A DNA stretch of 64,000 nucleotides, from contig JADFWU010000003.1 of assembly GCA_015234045.1 (NCBI GenBank), positions 1 to 64,000 of the forward strand, in the 5' to 3' direction. Origin of the DNA: Magnetococcales bacterium (GTDB taxonomy: Bacteria > Pseudomonadota > Magnetococcia > Magnetococcales > JADFWU01). A program made the position numbers and the translations under genes. Positions 8,981 to 17,384 of the stretch are shown here, piece after piece (position 1 is the stretch's first letter; each line of letters begins with the position of its first letter). Below the pieces are notes generated by a model. It searched no databases, was not told where the DNA came from, and saw nothing but the letters and a program-made list of their open reading frames with translations.

Positions 8981-9913
8981 ATGATTCGATTGGTACTGCT
9001 TTTACTGCTGCCTGTGATTGCCTGGATAATCTGGTTGGATGGTCAGCAATTACGCCCGGCTTTACTCGATTTTTCAAGGAGTAAAGGTGAGAATCTACAA
9101 AATCTGTTTCCAGCTGAATTGGATACATTACCGCGTATGGTTCAGATTCGGCGCTATCAATCAGATACGCTTTATGAATATATCAACGGCCATGCAGAGT
9201 TTTTCCTGTCTGCCGGTTTCCAACAATTGATCGTTGGCGAATATGGACGCAATGCAGGTGAACCGGCACTGGTGATTGATCTGTATGATATGGGCAAGCC
9301 GCTACACGCTTTCGGTGTGTTGATGGATGAAGCAGGAGAACAGGCGCAACCTGTTGATATTGGATCATTTGGTTTTCAAAGTGGCCAGGGCGTTAACTTT
9401 GTCCAAGGACGTTGGTTTATCAAACTGACGGCGTTTGAATCTGAGGATCGCCTGATTGAACGTGGTCGGATTGTGGCGAAACATATTGAGCAGCGTGAAC
9501 CTAAGGCGGAAAAACTTGAATTTGGTTTTCCTGATCTTGGTGAGGTATTGGTTACGCGATATGTTAAGGAAAGTTATCGAGGCTTAGATTTTCTCAATGG
9601 CGTACTTGAACGTACCTTTGAAACCGTATTTGGCAAGCTGGTTCTCTTTGTCATGCAGGATAAAGAAGATAAAATAGAAAGCATTAGTAAAGAAATACTC
9701 ACCTTTTTGATCAATGATGGTATGACGGTGAGCGAGCAGGCATTCATGGTCAATGAAAAACGCTATACCGTACAGATAATCGAAGATCCCTATGAAGGCG
9801 ATTGGTTCTTTATCACCATGGAAAATCGCTTGATCGGCGGGTTCCGAGCGTGGGATTCAGCCATGAAAATGCTATTGGAAAAAGGGTTGAAAAATGGCCA
9901 CAACCCGCCGTAA
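8981..9913 (+). CDS. Membrane-anchored DUF6599-like protein
   Basis: 310 residues from ATG 8981, which places a hydrophobic anchor right at the N-terminus (MIRLVLLLLLPVIAWIIWL). The frame is also open back to 8933 and a GTG at 8945 is possible. After the anchor the protein is soluble, with YEYINGHAEFFLSAGFQQL, a pattern I associate with DUF6599 proteins (usually written YMNGAAELY). It lies between two exported redox proteins: it follows the reductase by 40 nt and overlaps the DUF362 gene by 20 nt. It therefore probably acts outside the cytoplasmic membrane as an accessory or structural part of the same complex. No catalytic or cofactor motif seen. Confidence 0.65.
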   Translation: MIRLVLLLLLPVIAWIIWLDGQQLRPALLDFSRSKGENLQNLFPAELDTLPRMVQIRRYQSDTLYEYINGHAEFFLSAGFQQLIVGEYGRNAGEPALVIDLYDMGKPLHAFGVLMDEAGEQAQPVDIGSFGFQSGQGVNFVQGRWFIKLTAFESEDRLIERGRIVAKHIEQREPKAEKLEFGFPDLGEVLVTRYVKESYRGLDFLNGVLERTFETVFGKLVLFVMQDKEDKIESISKEILTFLINDGMTVSEQAFMVNEKRYTVQIIEDPYEGDWFFITMENRLIGGFRAWDSAMKMLLEKGLKNGHNPP

Positions 9914-10904
9914 AAAAAAGAGTAATCTCAAACAACCGATGCAAACCAGACGGCAGTTGCTCAAACATATTGCCGTCAATAGTGGTTTGGCTCTGGGTGT
10001 TGGCGGTGTGGCGTGGTGGCGTTGGTCACAAGATCCGGTTGTTGAGAAAATAACACCTGTTGCTGAATGGAAAAACTATCGGGTTGCACCATCCAATCAT
10101 TATCCTGTAATGGCGGTTATCCATGGTCAACAGGTGCCAGCCATGGTGCGCCAGGGTGTGGATAGTCTGGGCGGTATTACACGCTTTATCAATAAAGGCG
10201 ATCGGGTGTTGCTCAAACCCAATGTGGGTTGGGATCGCCAGCCGGAACAGGCCGCCAATACCGGACCAGAATTGGTCAACGCTGTGGCAACGCTATGCCG
10301 TGAAGCGGGAGCAGCTTCTGTTTGGGTGACGGATGTCTCGTTGAATGATCCGGCGCGCTGTTTTTCTCGCTCCGGGATCGAGAAAGCCGCAATAGAGGCG
10401 GGTGCTCAGGTGCGTTTACCGACTCATAATGATTTTGTAGATACCCAAATGGGCGGGCAACTGCTCAAAGTGTGGCCTGTGCCTCGGTTTTTCCATGAGG
10501 CGGATAAGGTGATCAATCTGCCGATTGTTAAACACCATTCCTTGTGTGGTTGTACGCTCTCTATGAAAAACTGGTATGGCGTGATCGGTGGCAAGCGCAA
10601 TCGATTACACCAATCCATTCATCAGTCCATTGTTGATTTGGCATCAGCAGTCCGTCCGACCATGACCATTATGGACGCTACGCGGGTGTTGAAGCGCAAC
10701 GGGCCGACCGGTGGTAGTTTGGCGGATGTCTCTTTTGAAGAGACCATTATTGTCAGTTTGGATGAAGTGGCTCTGGATGCCTATGCCCTGCGTTTTCTGG
10801 ATCTGCAACCGGACGCAGTGCCCTTTTTGGCCATGGCTGAAACTGCTGGATTGGGTGTTGTGGACTGGCGTTCATTGAATGTGGTTGAAAGGCAGGTGGG
10901 ATAG
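9894..10904 (+). CDS. Tat-signal DUF362 domain protein
   Basis: 336 residues. The ATG at 9894 overlaps the upstream gene; an in-frame ATG at 9939 (MQTRRQLLKHIA) is an alternative and would still keep the twin-arginine motif. The hydrophobic h-region is followed by a DUF362 domain: GDRVLLKPNVGWDR, VWVTDVS, INLPIVKHHSLCGCTLSMKN and a C-terminal DEVALDAYALRFL. DUF362 proteins are commonly found with ferredoxin domains and are thought to bind iron-sulfur clusters or metals, but the function is unknown. Here the domain carries its own export signal while the iron-sulfur clusters are supplied by the next gene, which starts 3 nt downstream. Confidence 0.8.
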   Translation: MATTRRKKKSNLKQPMQTRRQLLKHIAVNSGLALGVGGVAWWRWSQDPVVEKITPVAEWKNYRVAPSNHYPVMAVIHGQQVPAMVRQGVDSLGGITRFINKGDRVLLKPNVGWDRQPEQAANTGPELVNAVATLCREAGAASVWVTDVSLNDPARCFSRSGIEKAAIEAGAQVRLPTHNDFVDTQMGGQLLKVWPVPRFFHEADKVINLPIVKHHSLCGCTLSMKNWYGVIGGKRNRLHQSIHQSIVDLASAVRPTMTIMDATRVLKRNGPTGGSLADVSFEETIIVSLDEVALDAYALRFLDLQPDAVPFLAMAETAGLGVVDWRSLNVVERQVG

Positions 10905-10907
10905 GCT

Positions 10908-12407
10908 ATGCCCCGTTTGCGAACCATTCGACGAATTTATGCGGTTTTCTTTGTTTCGTTGTTCTTTGTGTTGATTTTTTTGAGTTCGTTTAAGAATCTC
11001 AAAGGCTACGATACCGACCTGTTTTTAGAATTGGATCCGCTCACCGCACTCACCACATTATTGAGTAGTGGTGTCTTATTCAAAGGGTTGGCACTGTCTC
11101 TGTTGATCATTGTCCCGACACTCTTTTTTGGCCGTTTTTTCTGCTCCTGGATCTGTCCACTTGGTATTATGAATCAGGGCTTGAGCCGGTTTTTTACCGG
11201 CTTACGTCTCTCGCAAAAACAGAATATAAATCAATATCGAACCATCTATCGTTTAAAGTACTATATTCTGACCATAATGGTCATTTTATCGGGCTTTGGT
11301 ATTCTACAAACAGGGCTATTTGATCCCATTGCCTTGATTACGCGCTCTGTGGTGGTTTCTCTGTTTCCAGCCCTTGGACAGAGCCATATTCCCATCAGTG
11401 ATAAAGCGATTTTTTTCCAGGGTGGTGTGTTTATCGCGCTGTTGTTTCTCGCTGTCATGTTGGCCAATCGGTTTATGACGCGGTATTGGTGTCGTGTGCT
11501 CTGTCCACTGGGTGCGCTATTGGGTTTGATGGCGTTGCGGGCACCGTTTCGCATCCGGCGTGATGTGGAAAAATGTACGGATTGTGGAAGATGTCTGCGT
11601 GATTGTCAGGGTGGTTGTGATCCAGATGGTGCGTTGCGGATTTCTGAATGCCATGTGTGCATGAACTGTGTTGAAGCGTGCCCGGATGGTGCGTTGCACT
11701 ATGGTGTTTCAAAGCCCGACAGCGCCTTACAACAGCCTTTGGATATCAATCGCCGCCGCGTGCTTGAGATCTCTGTTTCCGCAGGCATTTTTGCACCGAT
11801 GGCCCATAGTTCCATCACCCATGTCAGCCACCCGGATTCTAGAGTCATTCGTCCGCCGGGATCATTGCCAGAGGCTGATTTCCTTGGTCATTGCATCAAG
11901 TGTGCGGCCTGCATGAAAGTGTGTCCAACCAATGTTCTGCAACCAGCACTGTTTGAAAGCGGTTTGGAGGGGTTATGGACACCGATTCTGGTCAACCGTG
12001 TGGGTTATTGCGAGCATCACTGTGTGCTCTGTGGTCAGGTGTGTCCAACGGGTGCGATACGTCCGATTACCATTGATGAAAAAGTCGGTAAACCACCAAA
12101 ACAGGCACCAATTAAGCTAGGCACCGCTTTTTTTGATCGAGGGCGCTGTTTGCCTTGGGCTATGGATGTGCCCTGCATTGTTTGTGAAGAGGTGTGTCCT
12201 ACTACGCCCAAAGCGATTTGGTATCACAAGGTCGAGAAAGTCGGGCGGGATGGTCGTTTGATTGTATTAAAACAACCGGTTGTAGAGCCCTCACGCTGTA
12301 TTGGTTGTGGCATTTGTGAGAACAAGTGTCCGGTACAGGATAAAGCGGCCATCCGTGTCACATCTGTGGGCGAGAGCCGATCGAAGCAGAATAAGATGAT
12401 TTTATAA
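10908..12407 (+). CDS. Membrane polyferredoxin (NapH/NosR/CcoG-like) with multiple 4Fe-4S motifs
   Basis: 499 residues. The N-terminal ~220 residues contain about five membrane spans with the paired signatures FCSWICPLG (~78) and WCRVLCPLGAL (~194) of the NapH/NosR family. After that come cysteine clusters CTDCGRCLRDC (~222), CHVCMNCVEAC (~247), CIKCAACMKVC (~329), CEHHCVLCGQVC (~367), CIVCEEVC (~423) and CIGCGICENKC (~464). The last member of the operon, it most likely carries electrons from the quinone pool across the membrane to the exported reductase encoded by the first gene. It is longer than NapH (~290) and resembles ferredoxin-rich membrane proteins of anaerobes. Substrate and direction of flow are inferred, not shown. 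Confidence 0.85.
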   Translation: MPRLRTIRRIYAVFFVSLFFVLIFLSSFKNLKGYDTDLFLELDPLTALTTLLSSGVLFKGLALSLLIIVPTLFFGRFFCSWICPLGIMNQGLSRFFTGLRLSQKQNINQYRTIYRLKYYILTIMVILSGFGILQTGLFDPIALITRSVVVSLFPALGQSHIPISDKAIFFQGGVFIALLFLAVMLANRFMTRYWCRVLCPLGALLGLMALRAPFRIRRDVEKCTDCGRCLRDCQGGCDPDGALRISECHVCMNCVEACPDGALHYGVSKPDSALQQPLDINRRRVLEISVSAGIFAPMAHSSITHVSHPDSRVIRPPGSLPEADFLGHCIKCAACMKVCPTNVLQPALFESGLEGLWTPILVNRVGYCEHHCVLCGQVCPTGAIRPITIDEKVGKPPKQAPIKLGTAFFDRGRCLPWAMDVPCIVCEEVCPTTPKAIWYHKVEKVGRDGRLIVLKQPVVEPSRCIGCGICENKCPVQDKAAIRVTSVGESRSKQNKMIL

Positions 12408-12423
12408 TGATTTGATTGTTCTC

Positions 12424-12540
12424 TGTTTTATAGTGGTTTCGTCTAAAATTTGAATAGTCAGCCGTTTCAGCCCTGGTGATGTCTTTGCTCTGATGATCTG
12501 ATTCGCATATCAAAAGCGGCGCAAAAATATCACCAGGGCT
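12424..12540. repeat. 89-bp dispersed repeat, copy 2, with flanking inverted repeat
   Basis: 12424-12512 is the second copy of the repeat at 5516. Here it continues into a right half that closes a stem: AGCCCTGGTGAT (12469-12480) is a perfect inverted partner of ATCACCAGGGCT (12529-12540). Between the arms is AGCGGCGCAAAA, also found inside the hairpin-array element at 52487. The copy directly follows the polyferredoxin gene, just as copy 1 directly follows its gene. Confidence 0.7.
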
Positions 12541-12594
12541 TCAACTAAGGTTGTGATTCATTGTCTAACTTTCGGATCGAGATCACTATAATCC

Positions 12595-13614
12595 CTAATC
12601 CCAAAGCTCAATATCATCTGCCGCGTGTTCAATATTGGCGATGTTCCCATTGGCCACCAGGGCTTCAAATGAGCAGACTTGATTGCGTCCATTATTCTTA
12701 GCGAAATAGAGTGCTTTGTCGGATTTTTCCAATAGGACAGGCGGATAGTCCGATTCATTAACCATGACATATCCAATGGAAACAGTTACTTGATCGACTT
12801 GTGGAAATTTGTAGTTTTCCAAAGATTCCCGAAATCTTTCCAAGGCTGCATTGGCCTTTTCTTCATCGGCATCGACCAAAAGCGTAAGAAACTCTTCTCC
12901 ACCGAAACGATATATCCGATCATTATGCCGAAATACCTGTTCCATCAAACGCGCGAATAGAATGAGCACTTCATCGCCAATGGCATGCCCAAACACATCA
13001 TTGACCTTTTTGAAATGGTCAATATCAAAGATGGCCAGACAAGCCCCTTGGGCGGGCATGCGCTCGCCCTTTGGGTTGTGATTGCATTGATCCAGTACTG
13101 TTGAAATGGTTTCATCAAATGAGCGTCGGTTCAATAGACCGGTGAGTGGATCTTGATCCTTTGTCTTGAGCAACTCTTCCATATTGACAAAGATTTTGAG
13201 TGCAAAGGACAGGATATCTTTTTCTTCTTGTCCATAGTGATCTGTTTTGTGAAAAAAGATGCTGCGGACTTCCTGATCAACAATGATAGGAAAGACGGAC
13301 CGAGTGAGAGGTTGTTTATTATCAGGTGGAAAAGTGGTATGAGAACGTCGATTCAGGCAATTCATAATATCTGGAAATGTGCCTACCGCATGTTCTTTTC
13401 CAGTAGGATCCAGGGGCTCTACCAACAGAATTTTTTGGGCAACCAAGCCTGACTTTGGGTCAGTATGGCGCACTTTATGGACATCAAAAAAGGTCGATTC
13501 CTTAGCGCCAGTCAGTTTATTAATGGCCTGAATTGTCGCAGAGATCAAGTGATGGCGGTCTCTCTGTGCGGTCAGTTCTGACAGGTGTTGAATCAGTTCA
13601 GGATCCAGCATCAT
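12595..13614 (-). CDS. Diguanylate cyclase with N-terminal GAF-like sensor domain
   Basis: 339 residues. Residues ~1-165 look like a GAF-type regulatory domain (HHLISATIQAINKLTGAKEST). A GGDEF domain follows, with DPLTGLLNRRSFDE, FDIDHFKKVND and the active-site motif RFGGEEF near residue 237. The RxxD product-inhibition site (RHND) sits five residues before GGEEF, so activity is probably feedback-limited. No membrane helix, so the input is likely a cytoplasmic small molecule. Two adjacent ATG codons (13614 and 13611) are possible starts. The gene is convergent with the polyferredoxin gene and stands about 150 bp from the EAL gene on the same strand. Confidence 0.88.
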   Translation of the reverse strand: MMLDPELIQHLSELTAQRDRHHLISATIQAINKLTGAKESTFFDVHKVRHTDPKSGLVAQKILLVEPLDPTGKEHAVGTFPDIMNCLNRRSHTTFPPDNKQPLTRSVFPIIVDQEVRSIFFHKTDHYGQEEKDILSFALKIFVNMEELLKTKDQDPLTGLLNRRSFDETISTVLDQCNHNPKGERMPAQGACLAIFDIDHFKKVNDVFGHAIGDEVLILFARLMEQVFRHNDRIYRFGGEEFLTLLVDADEEKANAALERFRESLENYKFPQVDQVTVSIGYVMVNESDYPPVLLEKSDKALYFAKNNGRNQVCSFEALVANGNIANIEHAADDIELWD

Positions 13615-13764
13615 TGTATCCGATTATCTATTGTTCGGTCATATCTTTGAAATGCAAAGAGACAACCATATATTAATTCCCCCAAATACTATTGAAACAT
13701 ACAAACCAGTTCATGGAAAGAGTCGTTGACGATCTTCCTGAAGAATGGAGATGAGTGCGCTGGT

Positions 13765-15138
13765 TTATCTATTTTCAGGATAATTCCAAGGTCCGACCGA
13801 ACCGGTAATTAGATGCGTATTGCCGTGCCACTGGAGATCACAACAGAGCACGTATGTGAGATCATTGTAACGGATGGAGCGAGACAGGGTCACACAGGTT
13901 GCCGCATCAGGTAGTGAGAAATAAGGGCCGGAGATATGAATCTCGCCAGGTTGATTGATTGCACGACGATAATAATCACGCCGTGACCAGTCGGCTTTTT
14001 CCGCATTGGAAAGCGGCTGAAAACGGGGCGGTACATTGTCGATGACATCGGGTGCAGAAAGGTTATTGCCTATCTGACGACCATTTTCTGAAAGCAGAAA
14101 AAAGCGTTTGACATCGACATCTTTGAGCATTGGTGAGCAAGCATTTTGAAGATTGAAATGTTCTTGAAGCGCTTGTGTGCATGTCCAAAACTGGCCCACA
14201 TAGTCGGTGATTATCATGCGATCGCGTTGAGTTTGATCCATGGTTAGAAAGCGCATGTCACAGGATAGATCATGGAGCAGAGGCAGTTGTCCTGATTCTA
14301 TTTCATCTGGATTGATGGTAGGGCGAGAAAAAAAGAATCCCTGTACAAAATCCACATCCGAATCCATGGTTATATTGGCTTCTGTTTCGGTTTCAATGCC
14401 TTCCACCAGAACAAGACAGCCGGCTTCATGGATGAGATCCACCAAACTTGGGAAGATTCGACGCGCTGCCTTATTGTGGACCGCATTGGCGATAATGGAG
14501 CGGTCCAATTTTACGATATCCGGCTGAAGTCGCCAGATACGGTCAAAATTTGATTGGCCGGCACCGAAATCATCAACAGCCACCAGACAACCAGCGTGTT
14601 GATAGTGTTGAACGGCTTCAACCAGCAAGCCTTCATCCTTAATCTCTTTCTCCAAAATTTCAACAACCACACGATGTGGTGCAATGCCATACCGATCCAG
14701 CACTTCGGGTGTAAAGAATATACCGCTGTGCTTACCATCCAGCATGATATGGGGATTGATGTTGAGGAAAAGCCAACCCGGATTCAGATTGGTAGCGCCA
14801 AAATTGGCGACATGGATTGCGCGGCAGATGCGATCCAGTAGCAATGTTTCATTTTGTGCCGCAGCCAGTTCAAATAGAAAAGGGGGCGGTATGAATTCGT
14901 TATTTTTTTTTGCTCGTAACAATGCCTCAACACCGACCGGGCGTTCATGAGCGAGGCTGAAAATGGGTTGAAAGCCGGATTGGAGATGATAACCGCGATA
15001 GCTACCTGTGGTAAGATTTTCTCCTTGTGTAATATGGTTGGCAGCAATCAGTTGTTGCAAGGCAGAGAGTGTTGGCACCGGCGTTATTCCTGGTAACTCT
15101 GAGTCATTAATAGGTGTGTCTGACATTAATTTAAGCAT
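13765..15138 (-). CDS. EAL-domain phosphodiesterase with C-terminal Cache-like (YkuI_C-type) domain
   Basis: 457 residues from ATG 15138, which has GGAAAG just upstream; the frame also opens at a TTG at 15150. The EAL domain (~50-285) keeps the catalytic set: EALLRAK, LFLNINP, EILEKE, VDDFGAG, IVKLDRS and EGIETE. The C-terminal ~170 residues (RFFLLSENGRQIGNN, then HISGPYFSLPDAATCVTLSR) match the cytoplasmic Cache/PDC-like sensor fold attached to YkuI-type EAL proteins. The order EAL-then-sensor and the absence of GGDEF favour a dedicated cyclic-di-GMP phosphodiesterase regulated by a small ligand. It pairs naturally with the diguanylate cyclase downstream. Confidence 0.88.
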   Translation of the reverse strand: MLKLMSDTPINDSELPGITPVPTLSALQQLIAANHITQGENLTTGSYRGYHLQSGFQPIFSLAHERPVGVEALLRAKKNNEFIPPPFLFELAAAQNETLLLDRICRAIHVANFGATNLNPGWLFLNINPHIMLDGKHSGIFFTPEVLDRYGIAPHRVVVEILEKEIKDEGLLVEAVQHYQHAGCLVAVDDFGAGQSNFDRIWRLQPDIVKLDRSIIANAVHNKAARRIFPSLVDLIHEAGCLVLVEGIETETEANITMDSDVDFVQGFFFSRPTINPDEIESGQLPLLHDLSCDMRFLTMDQTQRDRMIITDYVGQFWTCTQALQEHFNLQNACSPMLKDVDVKRFFLLSENGRQIGNNLSAPDVIDNVPPRFQPLSNAEKADWSRRDYYRRAINQPGEIHISGPYFSLPDAATCVTLSRSIRYNDLTYVLCCDLQWHGNTHLITGSVGPWNYPENR

Positions 15139-15319
15139 GGCGCTTTCCAAATTGTTTCATGTATCGATAAGATTACAAGCTTTCCCTGTGGGAAAATCAA
15201 TAATAAAGAATAAGTAAAAAAATGGACCGGGACAGAGTCCCGATCCGAAAAGAGGGTGAAGCTACTGAATTAATTCTTTGTTATCCAATGTGTTAAGCGC
15301 GTTTTGTTTTTTTTGAAGC

Positions 15320-15351
15320 ATCCGTGAAACCCGGTTAAAGGTTTCACGGAT
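15320..15351. repeat. Small intergenic hairpin with CCGTGAAAC arms
   Basis: Perfect 12-bp inverted repeat ATCCGTGAAACC / GGTTTCACGGAT with an 8-nt loop, between the EAL gene and amtB. The T-rich tract lies on the wrong side for terminating amtB. Related hairpins with the same arm sequence occur at 25737 and 48085, so it looks like a small dispersed palindrome family. Confidence 0.6.
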
Positions 15352-15379
15352 TAAAGGGGCGCTTTACTCATTTGGAAAA

Positions 15380-16681
15380 CTAGTTGTTATAGCCACGTTC
15401 GCCGTGAAGAGCCAGGTCAAGACCCATGGTCTCTTCTTCTTCGTCAACCCGGAGTCCCATGATCGCATCCAGAACTTTCAAGATGATGAAGGAGACGATG
15501 GCACAGTAGACGATGGTGATGATCACGGATTGTGATTGAGCCCAAACCTGCGTAGCCATGGTTTTGCCATCGGCAAATCCGGCACCGCCGAGGCTGGGAG
15601 CAGCAAACACACCGGTGAGGATAGCGCCGACGATACCGCCGATACCATGTACACCGAACGCATCCAGAGAGTCATCGTAGCCCATTACCCGTTTGAGGGT
15701 TGTAGCACCGAGGAAACAGATTGCACCTGCTGCAACACCGATGGCGATAGCACCCATGGGGCCAACAAAGCCGGAAGCGGGGGTGATGGCAACCAATCCA
15801 CCAACAGCACCGGTTACGATACCCAAAGCGCTGGGTTTACCATGTTTCATCCACTCAATGAGCATCCAAACAACAGCGGAGGTGGCGGCGGCAAGCTGAG
15901 TAACCAGCATGGCCATACCAGCGGCACCATCAGCGGCCAACTCGGAACCAGCGTTGAATCCAAACCATCCGACCCACAGCATGCCAGTACCCATAACGGT
16001 CAGGGGTAGATTATGCGGAGGCATTGCAGTTGAGGGGAAGCCTTTACGTTTGCCAAGGACCAGAGCGGCAACCAAACCGGCAACACCAGCATTGATATGA
16101 ACAACCGTACCGCCAGCGAAGTCAAGCACACCATCAGCGCCCATGAAACCGCCGCCCCATACCCAGTGACAGACTGGCGCATAGACCAGGGTGACCCAGA
16201 GGATCATGAAGATCATCATGGCGGAGAACTTCATGCGTTCCGCAAAGGCACCAACGATCAGAGCCGGGGTGATGATAATAAAGGTCATCTGGAATGTAAG
16301 GAATACGGACTCAGGAATGGAACCGCTGAGTGAATCCACCGTGACTCCAGAGAGAAATGCTTTGCCCATACCACCGATATAAGCATTCATGGAGCCGCCA
16401 TCACCAAAGGCGAGGCTATATCCGTACACTGCCCATAGGATGCTCATGACAGCGGTGATGGTAAAGCATTGCATCAGAACGGACAGAACGTTCTTCGAAC
16501 GAACCATGCCCGCATAGAACAGGCTGAGACCAGGAATGGTCATAAACAGCACTAAAGCCGTTGCAACGATCATCCAGGCGGTATCACCAGAGTTGAGAGT
16601 ATCTTCGGCCATGGCCAACGATGGTAGAAGAAGGGATCCCGTAAAAGCCGAGGCTTTAAGAGAACGTTTACTGAATTTCAT
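15380..16681 (-). CDS. amtB: Ammonium transporter AmtB
   Basis: 433 residues with a strong Shine-Dalgarno (GAGGAGATCAAC before ATG). It begins with a cleavable-looking signal segment (LLLPSLAMAEDTLN), as in E. coli AmtB, followed by eleven hydrophobic spans. Diagnostic pieces: FYAGMVRSKNVLSVLMQ near the N-terminus, VYAPVCHWVWGGG, DFAGGTVVHINAG containing a pore histidine, FGVHGIGGIVGA with the second, and a C-terminal tail ending GLDLALHGERGY, the P-II docking region. It conducts ammonium across the inner membrane. Encoded 28 nt downstream of glnK, in the usual glnK-amtB operon order. Confidence 0.96.
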   Translation of the reverse strand: MKFSKRSLKASAFTGSLLLPSLAMAEDTLNSGDTAWMIVATALVLFMTIPGLSLFYAGMVRSKNVLSVLMQCFTITAVMSILWAVYGYSLAFGDGGSMNAYIGGMGKAFLSGVTVDSLSGSIPESVFLTFQMTFIIITPALIVGAFAERMKFSAMMIFMILWVTLVYAPVCHWVWGGGFMGADGVLDFAGGTVVHINAGVAGLVAALVLGKRKGFPSTAMPPHNLPLTVMGTGMLWVGWFGFNAGSELAADGAAGMAMLVTQLAAATSAVVWMLIEWMKHGKPSALGIVTGAVGGLVAITPASGFVGPMGAIAIGVAAGAICFLGATTLKRVMGYDDSLDAFGVHGIGGIVGAILTGVFAAPSLGGAGFADGKTMATQVWAQSQSVIITIVYCAIVSFIILKVLDAIMGLRVDEEEETMGLDLALHGERGYNN

Positions 16682-16709
16682 GTTGATCTCCTCTTGCTAT
16701 ATCGATGTC

Positions 16710-17132
<423 letters not shown>

Positions 17133-17163
17133 TCAATGAACTTGTTGGGTTCGCCTTATATAC

Positions 17164-17179
17164 AGCATATGGCGGACCA
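17164..17179 (-). promoter_or_regulatory. Candidate sigma-54 promoter of glnK-amtB
   Basis: Read on the minus strand this is TGGTCCGCCATATGCT. The invariant GG and GC are spaced by exactly ten bases, as in the -24/-12 consensus TGGCACG-N4-TTGCW, with three mismatches to that consensus. Transcription would begin near 17153, leaving a ~105-nt leader that includes a GCGGGA/TCCCGC hairpin (17103-17121). NtrC/sigma-54 control of glnK-amtB is well known; a clear NtrC site was not found. Confidence 0.45.
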
Positions 17180-17384
17180 AACTTTATAATTTGTTGATTG
17201 TAAAGATAATTATAAAAAGTTGATCAGGCTGCAACAGAAAACATGCACAATAATTAGTCATAATAATTAGTGTAGCTCTGTGACGAAAATGTGATTGCCT
17301 GTTTATTATGCATTTAATGTAAAAACGCATGGATTAGCACAGATTGTTTCACTTGAATATCCACAAGGGCACAGGAATTGTGAA

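Noticed and set aside
15320-15351. Rho-independent terminator of amtB
   Set aside because: The poly-T tract is on the plus strand before the hairpin, i.e. A residues on the transcribed minus-strand message; the wrong side for amtB.
15536-16009. Plus-strand open frame of 157 codons opposite amtB
   Set aside because: Composition (Gly/Ser/Thr/Asp-rich, repetitive) is the complement of the channel gene; no independent signal.
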